A stretch of 64,000 nucleotides of DNA. Source: Bin87 sp963668585. Lineage in GTDB: Bacteria; Chloroflexota; Dehalococcoidia; Lucifugimonadales; UBA3495. Below, piece after piece: positions 57,164 to 64,000 of this stretch. The stretch spans positions 2,356,001 through 2,420,000 of the forward strand of contig OY764869.1 in NCBI GenBank assembly GCA_963668585.1. The letters run 5' to 3'. Positions within the stretch are counted from its first letter, which is position 1; every line of letters starts with the position of its first letter. Below the pieces are notes generated by a model. That model ran no database searches, was not told where the DNA came from, and was given only the letters and a program-made list of their open reading frames with translations. A program made the position numbers and the translations under genes.

Positions 57164-57979
57164 CTACATGGCCTGCGACATGGAGCCGCCGCCCTTCTGG
57201 CCCCTCCACAACAGCATGCCCAGCGTCACGATGCCGCCCAGCAGGCTGATGCCCATGAAGTTGCCGATGATCGGGCCCAGCGTGCCGATGCCCACCGAGT
57301 AGATCCAGTAGCGGTTGCCGTCCAGCGCCAGGTACAGCCGGTCCAATGGCTCGAAGATCTGCGGCAGCACCGCTCCCGCCAGCACCACGGCCACGGTGGC
57401 CACGATGGCGGTGACCAATACACCGCCGCCCACCTGGTCCGCGATGAATCTGGCTCCGAAGTACCCCAGGAACCCGATGGCTCCCGCGGGCAGCAGGATG
57501 GCCGTGGCGCTGAACAGCAGCAGCACGATGGTGCCGCCGCCCAGTGCGGTCAGCGACCGGTTGGGTCGTTTCCACTCCCCGATGCCGGCCTCGGTGTCCT
57601 TCCACATGTCGGCGGAGGCCAGGATGGGCGTGCCCTTGGGGGTGTAGTAGTAGCCCGCCGCGGCCGCGGTGGCGCTGGTGCATTGGCCGACGTCCTTGCT
57701 GGCGGTCACGCCCTGTTTGAACATAACCCGGGTAAGGGTGTCCGCGGCCCAGACCTCGGCGCCCTCCTGCTGGGTGGCGGTCCCCTTGGCCAGCCAGGCG
57801 AAGCGCTCGCCCTTGTATTCGCAGCGTCCCTCGCCGCGCGCCGACAGCGAGAAGCCGTCGATGTCGCCGGCGATGCCTGGCGCGAAGGTCAATAGCACGA
57901 TGGCGCTGACCGAAATGGCCAGCATTGAGCCGATGATGCCCCCGATGTCTCCGAGGGCTCCCAGATCTCCAAGTCCCAT
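57164..57979 (-). CDS. Polytopic membrane protein with extracytoplasmic loop
   Basis: 271 residues. First helix MLAISVSAIVLLTFAPGIAG, then an about 110-residue hydrophilic loop with two Cys (GEGRCEYKGERFAW and VGQCTSATAAAAGYYYTPKG), then four helices (TIVLLLFSATAILLPAGAIG, LVTAIVATVAVVLAGAVL, GPIIGNFMGISLLGGIVT and flanks). Very Gly/Ala-rich helices suggest tight packing. It begins MGLGDLGALGDIGGIIG. GGAGAA precedes the ATG. Candidate core membrane component of the element's apparatus. Confidence 0.65.
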   Translation of the reverse strand: MGLGDLGALGDIGGIIGSMLAISVSAIVLLTFAPGIAGDIDGFSLSARGEGRCEYKGERFAWLAKGTATQQEGAEVWAADTLTRVMFKQGVTASKDVGQCTSATAAAAGYYYTPKGTPILASADMWKDTEAGIGEWKRPNRSLTALGGGTIVLLLFSATAILLPAGAIGFLGYFGARFIADQVGGGVLVTAIVATVAVVLAGAVLPQIFEPLDRLYLALDGNRYWIYSVGIGTLGPIIGNFMGISLLGGIVTLGMLLWRGQKGGGSMSQAM

Positions 57980-58089
57980 GATGGTTCTCCTTGTGTTCGA
58001 GTAGGTTCAGAGTTGATGGAGGCGACTCGGTGGACGGGGAGGCGCGGTGGGCAATCATGCTCTGCTGAGCACGATCGGCGAGCGCGCAG

Positions 58090-58407
58090 TCAGGCGTCCG
58101 TCCGGCGCCGGATGGGCGGCCAGGCCGCCGCCATGCAGGCAACGAAGTTGCCGGCGGCCAGCAGCCAGGGCACGATCATCCAGAGTTCAGTTTCAAATCG
58201 ATGATCCGTCGGTTCGCATTCGGGGTTGTTCACGTAGAGCGGGTCGGAGCAGTGCCCGGCCAGCCGGGTCAGATTCGCCAGGTCCCGCCACTGGTCGTGC
58301 CAGTGGTCCACCACCGGCATGGTGACGGCGCTCAGCGACAGGACGATGACGAACAATGCCGCCGTGCCGATCCACAACCGGGGCGATGCCGAGAACACCC
58401 TGCGCAT
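58090..58407 (-). CDS. Two-helix membrane protein with Cys-containing outer loop
   Basis: 105 residues: helices LWIGTAALFVIVLSLSAV and LWMIVPWLLAAGNFVACMAAAW enclose an about 45-residue loop with two Cys (AGHCSDPLYVNNPECEP) that could form a disulfide. Starts 10 bases after the upstream stop. Unknown family. Confidence 0.65.
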   Translation of the reverse strand: MRRVFSASPRLWIGTAALFVIVLSLSAVTMPVVDHWHDQWRDLANLTRLAGHCSDPLYVNNPECEPTDHRFETELWMIVPWLLAAGNFVACMAAAWPPIRRRTDA

Positions 58408-58417
58408 GGCGCGTCTC

Positions 58418-59416
58418 CTACCCTGCCGCCATGAAGAAGGCGATGGTGCCGATCACGTACATCCCCACGATGACGATCCAGGGCCAGCGGCCGTCCATCA
58501 GCGCCATGGCGCCCTTCTCCCAGGCGGCGTAGGCGGCACCGTTCTTGAGCAGGTCCCGGCACCAGGAGCGCCGGTGCTGCATGCCGGTGCCGTCCACCAT
58601 GAAGGTGTCGGCCGGCAATCCGTAGTAGTCGGCCGGCGTCCGGAAGTGGGTGAGCGGCCGTCCGGGCTCAACCTCGCACCAGACGTCCTGGTCCCACCAC
58701 TCCTCGTCGTCCAGGGGCGGGTTCTGCTCGTCGTAGAGCCAGGTGATCCGGTCCAGCCCGCAGGCCACCACGATCATGGAGTCGGGGTTTCCGATGCCGT
58801 TGTGGCCGTCGTTGCCCCGCCACACGTCGGGGCGGAAATAGAACGCCAGGCGCGCCACCCAGATGCGCACCCAGCCCGTGACGTAGCCCGGGTCGGTGAA
58901 GTCCCTCCGTTCCAGGGCGTAGAGCTTGGCGAAGACCTGGGCGTAACCGCCGAAGCAGAACACTCCGCCCGCGGCCATGCCGAAGAAGACCAGCGAGACC
59001 ACCAGGTCGAAACCCCAGGGGTTGCTGTCCTCGAAGTAGAGGCCGGTAAAGATGAGGATGCCCAGGCCCAGGCTGAGCAGGATGAACACCCCGTTGGTCT
59101 TGAACTTGGCGCCCGCGCCCATCACCTGCAGGAATCTTCTGCGGTGGCGCAGGAACGCCCGGATGCGGTCGAATCCGCCCACGTAGAGCTGGTGCGGCTC
59201 CAGCAGGTTCACGCCGTAGTCGGCCTTGGCCTCCTCCACCAGGCGCTGCACCATGGCCTCGTCCATCCGCAGCTCACGGTTGCGCACGTCCACCATCTCC
59301 TCGGGGGACATGGGACCCTTGCGCCGGACGGGCAGGTTTTCCTCCTCCGGCTGCTCGGGAAGATTCTGATCTTCCTGTACTTCTTCGCGTTCGACGGTTT
59401 CGGTGGCCATGTTCAT
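58418..59416 (-). CDS. Membrane protein with large soluble domain, family unknown
   Basis: 332 residues from ATG 59416, which overlaps the stop of the small upstream gene (TGATGA); the open frame further upstream crosses that gene and is not used. The first about 90 residues are acidic and soluble (VEREEVQEDQNLPEQPEEENL); two helices follow (GVFILLSLGLGILIFTGLYF, LVVSLVFFGMAAGGVFCFGG), then an about 150-residue Trp-rich domain (ITWLYDEQNPPLDDEEWWDQDVW) and a last helix WPWIVIVGMYVIGTIAFFM. Probably an assembly or scaffold component. Confidence 0.65.
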   Translation of the reverse strand: MNMATETVEREEVQEDQNLPEQPEEENLPVRRKGPMSPEEMVDVRNRELRMDEAMVQRLVEEAKADYGVNLLEPHQLYVGGFDRIRAFLRHRRRFLQVMGAGAKFKTNGVFILLSLGLGILIFTGLYFEDSNPWGFDLVVSLVFFGMAAGGVFCFGGYAQVFAKLYALERRDFTDPGYVTGWVRIWVARLAFYFRPDVWRGNDGHNGIGNPDSMIVVACGLDRITWLYDEQNPPLDDEEWWDQDVWCEVEPGRPLTHFRTPADYYGLPADTFMVDGTGMQHRRSWCRDLLKNGAAYAAWEKGAMALMDGRWPWIVIVGMYVIGTIAFFMAAG

Positions 59417-59559
59417 CATTGCCTTTTGGGGGGCCATTCGAGCACATTCGGGGTCAGCAGATAGCAAAGGCAGATGAACGCCGTCATGATCCAGACTCCC
59501 GCCGTTCCGAGGCGTTTGCGCCAGACCTGGTTCCTGTCCTTGGTGCATGGCGCACTCAT
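59416..59559 (-). CDS. 47-residue single-pass membrane protein
   Basis: MSAPCTKDRNQVWRKRLGTA followed by the helix GVWIMTAFICLCYLLTP and WPPKRQ. Start overlaps the upstream stop by ATGA (59557-59561) and stop overlaps the downstream start, so it is cleanly packed in the operon. Too short for most gene finders. Confidence 0.6.
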   Translation of the reverse strand: MSAPCTKDRNQVWRKRLGTAGVWIMTAFICLCYLLTPNVLEWPPKRQ

Positions 59560-60077
59560 CAGTTGCCTCCCACCCGGGGCAGGATCGGCGCCGGCGTGGG
59601 CGTCGGGACCGGCGTGGGATGCACCGTCCGGTCGCGCTGCTCCTGTTCCTCCGCCTCACCGTCGTCGTTGATGGAGAACGCCATGCCCACGCACACCAGC
59701 ATGTAGATGGCGCCGATCAGCGCCAGGATCATCATCAGCCGGCGCTCGAAGCGGTTCTGCGCGTCGGTCTCGGTGTGCTGGCCGTTGCGCGCCCCGTCCC
59801 ACATCGCCCGGGCATCCTGCGCCTGGAACTGCGAGTCGTGCTCCACCGTGATCGGGTCCACCGTCTCCACGTGGTACCCGTCCTGAGGCGCGGGAGCTCT
59901 ATTCAGTTCCTTGTGCACAAAGGACGGCGTGGGCAGCTGGCGGCCCGGCATCGCCACGCCCTGCAGGATGTCGCTGCTGACCTGCGATCCTATCTTCAGC
60001 GCTCCGTTGTCGATCTCGATGGACCCGTCCTTCATCAGCACGTGGAGCTTCTGCTTCTGCAGCCGTCGCCTAGGCAT
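59559..60077 (-). CDS. Single-pass membrane protein with TP-rich tail
   Basis: 172 residues: basic start MPRRRLQKQKLHVLMKDGS, a soluble domain, the helix LMMILALIGAIYMLVCVGMAF near residue 115-135, and a tail RTVHPTPVPTPTPAPILP. The TP-rich style is shared with the proteins at 36791, 38143 and 44337. Overlaps the upstream gene by 8 bases. Confidence 0.65.
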   Translation of the reverse strand: MPRRRLQKQKLHVLMKDGSIEIDNGALKIGSQVSSDILQGVAMPGRQLPTPSFVHKELNRAPAPQDGYHVETVDPITVEHDSQFQAQDARAMWDGARNGQHTETDAQNRFERRLMMILALIGAIYMLVCVGMAFSINDDGEAEEQEQRDRTVHPTPVPTPTPAPILPRVGGN

Positions 60078-60942
60078 CGTCGCCGCCGCCGTCTTTGGAC
60101 CCGTACCGGTTGCGGCCGCGGGAGCGCTGGGATTCCGCCGCCGCCGCGTACAGCTTGCGGATGTGGGCCCAGTGGGGGTTGTCCACGTCGGCCTCCTGGG
60201 CGCACACCGCGAACGCCTTGAAGAAGGGCCACGGCGAATCGGTCAGGATCTCCGCCTCGGTGGCCTTGCCGTCCTGGATCCTGCCGATCAGGTTGCTGAA
60301 GTCCTGGGCCGGGATTCCCTTGGCCCGGTCCTCGGCCAGCTCCCGCTGGATGTCGTACTGCTCCTTGCGCGCCTGGAAGTACTCGTAGGCCGGATGGGCC
60401 AGCCGGGTGGCCATCTGTTCCAGCAATTCCTTCTTGCGCGTCGCCGTGTGCCAGCGGGCCCGCTCGCGCTCCACCGCCGCGAGACCCTCCTTGATCCGCT
60501 TGCGCCGGATCAGGATCTGCAGCAGGTCGGCGCGCCCGTAGCGGGTCAGCAGCAGCTCCGCCCGATCGATGGCGTCCTGCTGGTCCTTGCCCAGCCGTCC
60601 CTTCCGGTAGGCCGCCCTGGCGTCCTCCAGGTCCAGCCGGAGCTTGCGCCGGTTGGCGGGGGAGTTGATCATGTCCTGGCACAGCTGCACCAGGTCGTTC
60701 ACCAGCACCTTGGTCCTGTGGGCCCTGGGCACGTAGTCCTTGATGAAGTCGTAGAAGGCCTCGAAGGACAGGTCGGCCTGGCGGGCGATCAGCTTCGAGT
60801 AGGCGTACCGGTCGTCGGAACCTCCGACGTCGCCTCCCATCTTGATGGACATGGCGCCCCGTTCCAGGGGGCTCAGGTCGTCCTCGTCCTTGCCGTACTG
60901 CGGGTCGTAGATGTCCGCGTCGCCGCGTTCGCGTTCCGCCAT
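60070..60942 (-). CDS. Soluble, highly charged helical protein, family unknown
   Basis: 290 residues from ATG 60942 (a GTG at 60948 is possible). Acidic start RGDADIYDPQYGKDEDD, then long amphipathic helices (LRLDLEDARAAYRKGRLGKD, LLQILIRRKRIKEGLAAVE, QYDIQRELAEDRAKG) with coiled-coil character and a basic Gly-rich end. Lies 10 bases after the ATPase stop, so it may be its cytosolic partner or an adaptor. Confidence 0.65.
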   Translation of the reverse strand: MAERERGDADIYDPQYGKDEDDLSPLERGAMSIKMGGDVGGSDDRYAYSKLIARQADLSFEAFYDFIKDYVPRAHRTKVLVNDLVQLCQDMINSPANRRKLRLDLEDARAAYRKGRLGKDQQDAIDRAELLLTRYGRADLLQILIRRKRIKEGLAAVERERARWHTATRKKELLEQMATRLAHPAYEYFQARKEQYDIQRELAEDRAKGIPAQDFSNLIGRIQDGKATEAEILTDSPWPFFKAFAVCAQEADVDNPHWAHIRKLYAAAAESQRSRGRNRYGSKDGGGDDA

Positions 60943-60952
60943 CACCACGGCG

Positions 60953-62236
60953 CTAACCCTCGTCCTTCATATCGTTGAACTGCAGGTTGAACTTGGCGAA
61001 CATCACCCGCTTCAGGCCCGCGGTCTTCCACCCGTTGCTGCCGCTGACTCCGTCCTGGTCGCCGAAGATGCTGTTCATCAGCTGGCCGGCGGTGCGGGAC
61101 TTCATGCCCAGGCCCAGCGCCACCACGTCGGTCTTCAGGTTGGTGGGGCAGTCCGGCTGGCTGAGCCGACTGTGCAGCCAGCCCAACACCCGCCGGTGCT
61201 CGTCGGTGAAGCCCGCGTTCAGCTGCTCCGCCCGCGCCGCCTCCATGGCCGCCTTGCCCGCGAACCGCTGCGCGTGGGCCGTGTCCACCGGTCGGAACGA
61301 GTCCGTCAGCAGATAGGCGTTGCGGACGCTCTCTCCGCACACTCCCCGAACGTCGTCGGGCCGGCCCAGACCGTCGTTGCGCTTGCGGCCGCCCTGGCCG
61401 TCCACAATGTCCACGCCCCGGAAGGGGAATCCGTCCCACTGCTCCCACGCCAGGATGAAGTTCCTGGGGTCGGAGTGAGTCGGGTAGACAACGGCGTAGC
61501 CGTGGTCCTGGGTCGCCGCCTCCACCTTGAACGGCCGCCTCACCTCACTGGTCATCTCCCGCACGATCCGCACGATCATCCGCGCCATGGCCGACATCAG
61601 GAGCAGCTTGCAGCCCTTCTTTCTCAGTCCGGCGCACAGGATGGCGAAACCCCTCACGCCGGTGGACATGGCCATCCCTGACTCCAGGCCGGTGTGAGCC
61701 TCGTCGATGGCGATCACCGAGTACATCGGCACATTCGCGATGATCTCGTAGATGTCCGAACCCTCGATGACCCGCCCGAAGTTGAAGCCGCCGTTGTGGA
61801 AGAAGGGATGGCCCCGCTGGAACCAGAAGTAAGCCTCCTCGCCGGCGCTGACGCTCTTGGACGCGCCCATGTCGCCCACCCACATGATCTGGGCGAAGTC
61901 GAAACCACTGCTGAGTTTCCGGCGGCGGCGACGTGCCTGGCGGAAGAGGCGCATGCCCCGCACGTGGGCGGTGAGCCTATGCTTGAAGGTGAACCAGTCC
62001 CGCTCGTCTCCCGACGACAGCATCACGTCCCGGTAGTCCACCCACCGACCCGGCCAGTCCTCCTCCGGAGGGTCGGCGCGGCCCAGGTCGATGTTGCCCA
62101 GGTCGTCCTCGACCTCGGCGATCAGCCGTTCCACCGCCTGGTCGATGGACTCGTACTCTCCGGCCGGCCAGGGACGAACCTCCGACTCAGAGAGGTCGTG
62201 CAGCGTCGGCGACGGGGGTGTGGCTAGCGGGGGCAC
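60953..62236 (-). CDS. P-loop ATPase, Zot/FtsK-HerA-like
   Basis: 427 residues, GTG start. Walker A is WVGDMGASKSVSAG (about residues 112-125) with Ala where a Gly is usual (GxxGAxKS), Walker B YSVIAIDEAHTGLES with DEAH, then FAILCAGLRKKGCKLLLMSAM and IVRIVREMTSEVRR, an order like that in Zot/pI proteins of filamentous phages and FtsK-HerA packaging or secretion ATPases. A C-terminal about 130-residue helical region (DEHRRVLGWLHSRL) may bind DNA. No membrane helix. It is the only recognisable motor of the cluster, expected to drive DNA or protein movement across the membrane; family level is tentative. Confidence 0.7.
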   Translation of the reverse strand: MPPLATPPSPTLHDLSESEVRPWPAGEYESIDQAVERLIAEVEDDLGNIDLGRADPPEEDWPGRWVDYRDVMLSSGDERDWFTFKHRLTAHVRGMRLFRQARRRRRKLSSGFDFAQIMWVGDMGASKSVSAGEEAYFWFQRGHPFFHNGGFNFGRVIEGSDIYEIIANVPMYSVIAIDEAHTGLESGMAMSTGVRGFAILCAGLRKKGCKLLLMSAMARMIVRIVREMTSEVRRPFKVEAATQDHGYAVVYPTHSDPRNFILAWEQWDGFPFRGVDIVDGQGGRKRNDGLGRPDDVRGVCGESVRNAYLLTDSFRPVDTAHAQRFAGKAAMEAARAEQLNAGFTDEHRRVLGWLHSRLSQPDCPTNLKTDVVALGLGMKSRTAGQLMNSIFGDQDGVSGSNGWKTAGLKRVMFAKFNLQFNDMKDEG

Positions 62237-62239
62237 GGG

Positions 62240-62812
62240 TTACGCCTCGGCGGTTTCGGTCGACGAGTCCGTCAACTGGCGCTGCGGCGCGAACCGCTTC
62301 AGGTCCCGCCAGAATATGAACGCCAGCGCCGCGGCTCCGGCCAGCATGATCGCGGCCACCAGGAAGAGGGCGGCCGCTACGCCCAGGGTCGGGTCCGTGC
62401 GCGGGGCTTGTTCAGCCCAGCCCAGGGCGATCCGGGCATGGCTGACGCCGGCCATCGCGAAGATCGCCCCGCCCAGGATGCCCGCGCCAATGACAATCGC
62501 TATCACCGGCAGGTTGAAATAGGTGCAGCGGTCGCGCTTCCGCTTTTCCGCGGAGTCCAGGTCCTCGTCGGGAATCGTCATGGGAAGGTGTTTGCCCATG
62601 CGGTGTCCGCACATGAACACCACCGCCAGCGCGGCAACGGTCGCCAGCAGCATCGCGCCGGCCCACCACCATCGCTGGTCTTCCAGGCCGTGGATCGCCA
62701 ATTTGAGACTGAACATGGCAACACCGCCCGCGGCCAGGCCCAGCAAAATGTAAAGGGAGCCCAGGATCAGGTCCTTGCGGCCGGTTTGCCGAAGTCTGCT
62801 CAGGAAGTCCAT
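62240..62812 (-). CDS. Four-helix membrane protein beside the ATPase
   Basis: 190 residues: LGSLYILLGLAAGGVAMFSL, WWWAGAMLLATVAALAVVFM, LPVIAIVIGAGILGGAIFAM and GVAAALFLVAAIMLAGAAALAFIFW, with a cytosolic loop DEDLDSAEKRKRDRC. Stop lies 3 bases before the ATPase GTG, so the two are probably coupled and may form a membrane-bound motor complex. Family unknown. Confidence 0.65.
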   Translation of the reverse strand: MDFLSRLRQTGRKDLILGSLYILLGLAAGGVAMFSLKLAIHGLEDQRWWWAGAMLLATVAALAVVFMCGHRMGKHLPMTIPDEDLDSAEKRKRDRCTYFNLPVIAIVIGAGILGGAIFAMAGVSHARIALGWAEQAPRTDPTLGVAAALFLVAAIMLAGAAALAFIFWRDLKRFAPQRQLTDSSTETAEA

Positions 62813-62813
62813 G

Positions 62814-63059
62814 TTATGGCTGTTCCTTGTAATGCTGCCGGTTGGCCACGCGGCGGATGGTGTGGTAGCTGCAGACTTCCCTGAAGTGTTCGTTCCAGAT
62901 GCGGTAGGGCGGTATCCCCAGCGATGCCAACTCGCGGATCAGCCCCACTTCCTCGTTGGTCAGTTTCCTCGTCATCCTCTGGTCCGGACCGGCGAAGGGT
63001 TCGCCGTTGCCGTGCTCCAGGAGGTCGAAGCCGTCGATGGGGGGCGCCGCCAGCGTCAT
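62814..63059 (-). CDS. Small helix-turn-helix-like protein
   Basis: 81 residues: RKLTNEEVGLIRELASLGIPPYRIWNEHF then SYHTIRRVANRQHYKEQ, which fits a resolvase/Hin-type helix-turn-helix. Its ATG overlaps the stop of the upstream zinc protein (ATGA). Possible regulator of the element. Confidence 0.6.
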   Translation of the reverse strand: MTLAAPPIDGFDLLEHGNGEPFAGPDQRMTRKLTNEEVGLIRELASLGIPPYRIWNEHFREVCSYHTIRRVANRQHYKEQP

Positions 63060-63382
63060 GCGAAACGCCTGGCCTCGTTCGGGCGGCGCACCGGTAGGTC
63101 CGGATGACGTTCTCGGAGCTGTTCGTAGTTCTGCGGCTCGTTTTCGTTGATGCAGCGCTGGCAGCGGGTTTTCCCCGGTACTGCAGCGTTTTCACAGCTG
63201 GCGCACTGTCTAGGCGTCCGGCCGCCGGTTACGTCCAGGTACTCGTCCAGTTCATCTGCCGTCATATTTCCAACCGGAGATTGCTCGGCTCCGCTCGGTT
63301 CATCTCGCCGCCCGGGCCAACGCAGGCCGTGGATCGGTGGTTGCGGCGCTTGCTGCTCGTCTCTGTGCTCTATGATCGGCAT
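63056..63382 (-). CDS. Small zinc-ribbon protein
   Basis: 108 residues with a CASC-x10-CQRC zinc ribbon (CASCENAAVPGKTRCQRC) in the second half, after a Pro-rich start and an acidic MTADELDEYLDV helix. Probably a DNA- or RNA-associated element protein. No exact family. Confidence 0.6.
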   Translation of the reverse strand: MPIIEHRDEQQAPQPPIHGLRWPGRRDEPSGAEQSPVGNMTADELDEYLDVTGGRTPRQCASCENAAVPGKTRCQRCINENEPQNYEQLRERHPDLPVRRPNEARRFA

Positions 63383-63493
63383 CGCGCTCCTCTCTAGGGG
63401 GTGTGGGTGCGGCAGGCGAAATCTTGGTTCCTTAAATATCTATACCGGCGTGGGGCGTCCCCCTTTTTTGACAGGATTTCTGACAGTTGGGCC

Positions 63494-63808
63494 TCATCCG
63501 GCCGCCATCTGGTGCAGTCGGCCATCCTTGAATGCGCTGACCAACCAGGGTCGGCTGAATCGGCCGATTCGGCCGTACCGACGAGCCACGGAGCTCTTGG
63601 ACTGCCCAGACTCCAAAGCGGTAAGGATGGTCCTGGCTAATTGAGGATCCAGCTCGGTGCGGGGGCGTCCGACCGGTACGTCGTCCCAATCGCCCAAGGA
63701 ATCCAACCTACGATGCAGTTCATCCTGGTCGTAAGCACGCAGGCGCTGGCTCAAGGCCGCTGGGTCTTTGGCGTCTGGGTGGAAGTCGATTTGCCGGTAA
63801 TCCAACAT
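63494..63808 (-). CDS. Small helix-turn-helix protein
   Basis: 104 residues: QLARTILTALESGQSKSSVARRYGRIGRFSRPWLVSAFK is a likely helix-turn-helix of the recombinase/Hin type. Preceded by a charged helical region. First element gene seen from the right side of the window; possible transcription regulator. Confidence 0.6.
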   Translation of the reverse strand: MLDYRQIDFHPDAKDPAALSQRLRAYDQDELHRRLDSLGDWDDVPVGRPRTELDPQLARTILTALESGQSKSSVARRYGRIGRFSRPWLVSAFKDGRLHQMAAG

Positions 63809-64000
63809 GGCTGGAATATCGGCAAAATCAGTCCGACACGCAAATAATTTCTGACAGGGTTTCCGACGAAATCACGCACATAAACGGTAAAGTGGCGTTC
63901 CCAGGCCGGACGAATTTTCGCGCGAACCTATCTCCCAAAGGGCTTGTCGTGGTTTTATGCTCTGATTACCTTTGGCCAGTTTTTCAAAATGCGGAGATCA

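Larger units (their letters stand above)
31096..64000. mobile_element. Integrated element of unknown type (provirus-like), right end outside window
   Basis: Bounded on the left by the 3' end of a tyrosine recombinase gene; almost all genes from there to 63,808 are on the minus strand and form close or overlapping runs. They include small DNA-binding proteins, one P-loop ATPase, many small membrane proteins and four very large surface-type proteins. No chromosomal housekeeping gene interrupts the cluster. Four IS insertions lie in or at its edge. No capsid, portal, terminase, relaxase or replicase was recognised, so type is left open. Attachment sites were not found because the right end is not included. 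Confidence 0.6.

Noticed and set aside
1..64000. CRISPR array, rRNA, toxin-antitoxin pair or restriction system around the methyltransferase
   Set aside because: No regularly spaced direct repeats or conserved rRNA segments were seen, and neighbours of the methyltransferase are metabolic genes.

Overview
The window (about 60% GC by eye) looks like a chromosome segment of a Chloroflexota bacterium, probably of the Dehalococcoidia/SAR202 type. This placement is inference from gene content: corrinoid salvage, DUF1800/DUF1501 and DUF35/thiolase pairs, a GrdB-like selenoprotein, and no marker RNA in the window. I found no rRNA, convincing tRNA or CRISPR array.

Positions 1-29,600 are host chromosome. 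After the 3' part of an asparaginase-like gene comes a corrinoid operon. It has a promoter at 1021, an adenosylcobalamin riboswitch (1078-1297) and an attenuator-type terminator (1381-1412), followed by a small HemS/HutX-like gene, cobB, cobO, cobT, cobS, cbiB, cobD and an alpha-ribazole-phosphatase-like gene. Together they cover amidation, adenosylation, aminopropanol attachment and nucleotide-loop assembly; no cobU/cobY is present. Next are single-gene metabolic and redox units: class III aminotransferase, VOC protein, MBL hydrolase, thioredoxin reductase, an orphan DNA methyltransferase, SMP-30 lactonase, cupin and CoA-binding protein. A DUF1800/DUF1501/NHL-propeller cluster follows, then fur-recF-sir2-mscS. 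On the minus strand lies a GrdB-family gene whose reading frame continues through an in-frame UGA (25510-25512), most simply read as selenocysteine, followed by a zinc alcohol dehydrogenase. A DUF35/thiolase pair closes this part.

Positions 29,600-34,320 are an insertion-sequence graveyard at the left edge of an integrated element: an IS110-family remnant, two inverted 844-bp IS5-family copies and an IS630-family copy. Two of these insertions split one tyrosine-recombinase gene into three pieces. Removing them with their target duplications restores a continuous 320-codon frame.

Positions 34,850-63,810 are one long, almost entirely minus-strand cluster of genes mostly unlike known families, extending to or past the window end. 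Read in the direction of transcription it has small HTH and zinc-ribbon proteins, a Zot/FtsK-HerA-like P-loop ATPase, a run of small membrane proteins with ATGA-type overlaps, and a giant protein of about 2,323 residues that is itself split by an IS701/IS4-type element. It continues with more small proteins, a YWxD beta-propeller membrane protein, a 1,692-residue protein with fifteen FN3 repeats, further membrane proteins and a tail-fibre-like/cadherin-like protein. The architecture suggests a provirus or a surface/secretion-type integrated element. It has lost its integrase and accumulated IS copies. No capsid, portal, terminase, relaxase or replication gene was recognised, so its nature is open. 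This cluster is the best candidate for an undescribed system here.
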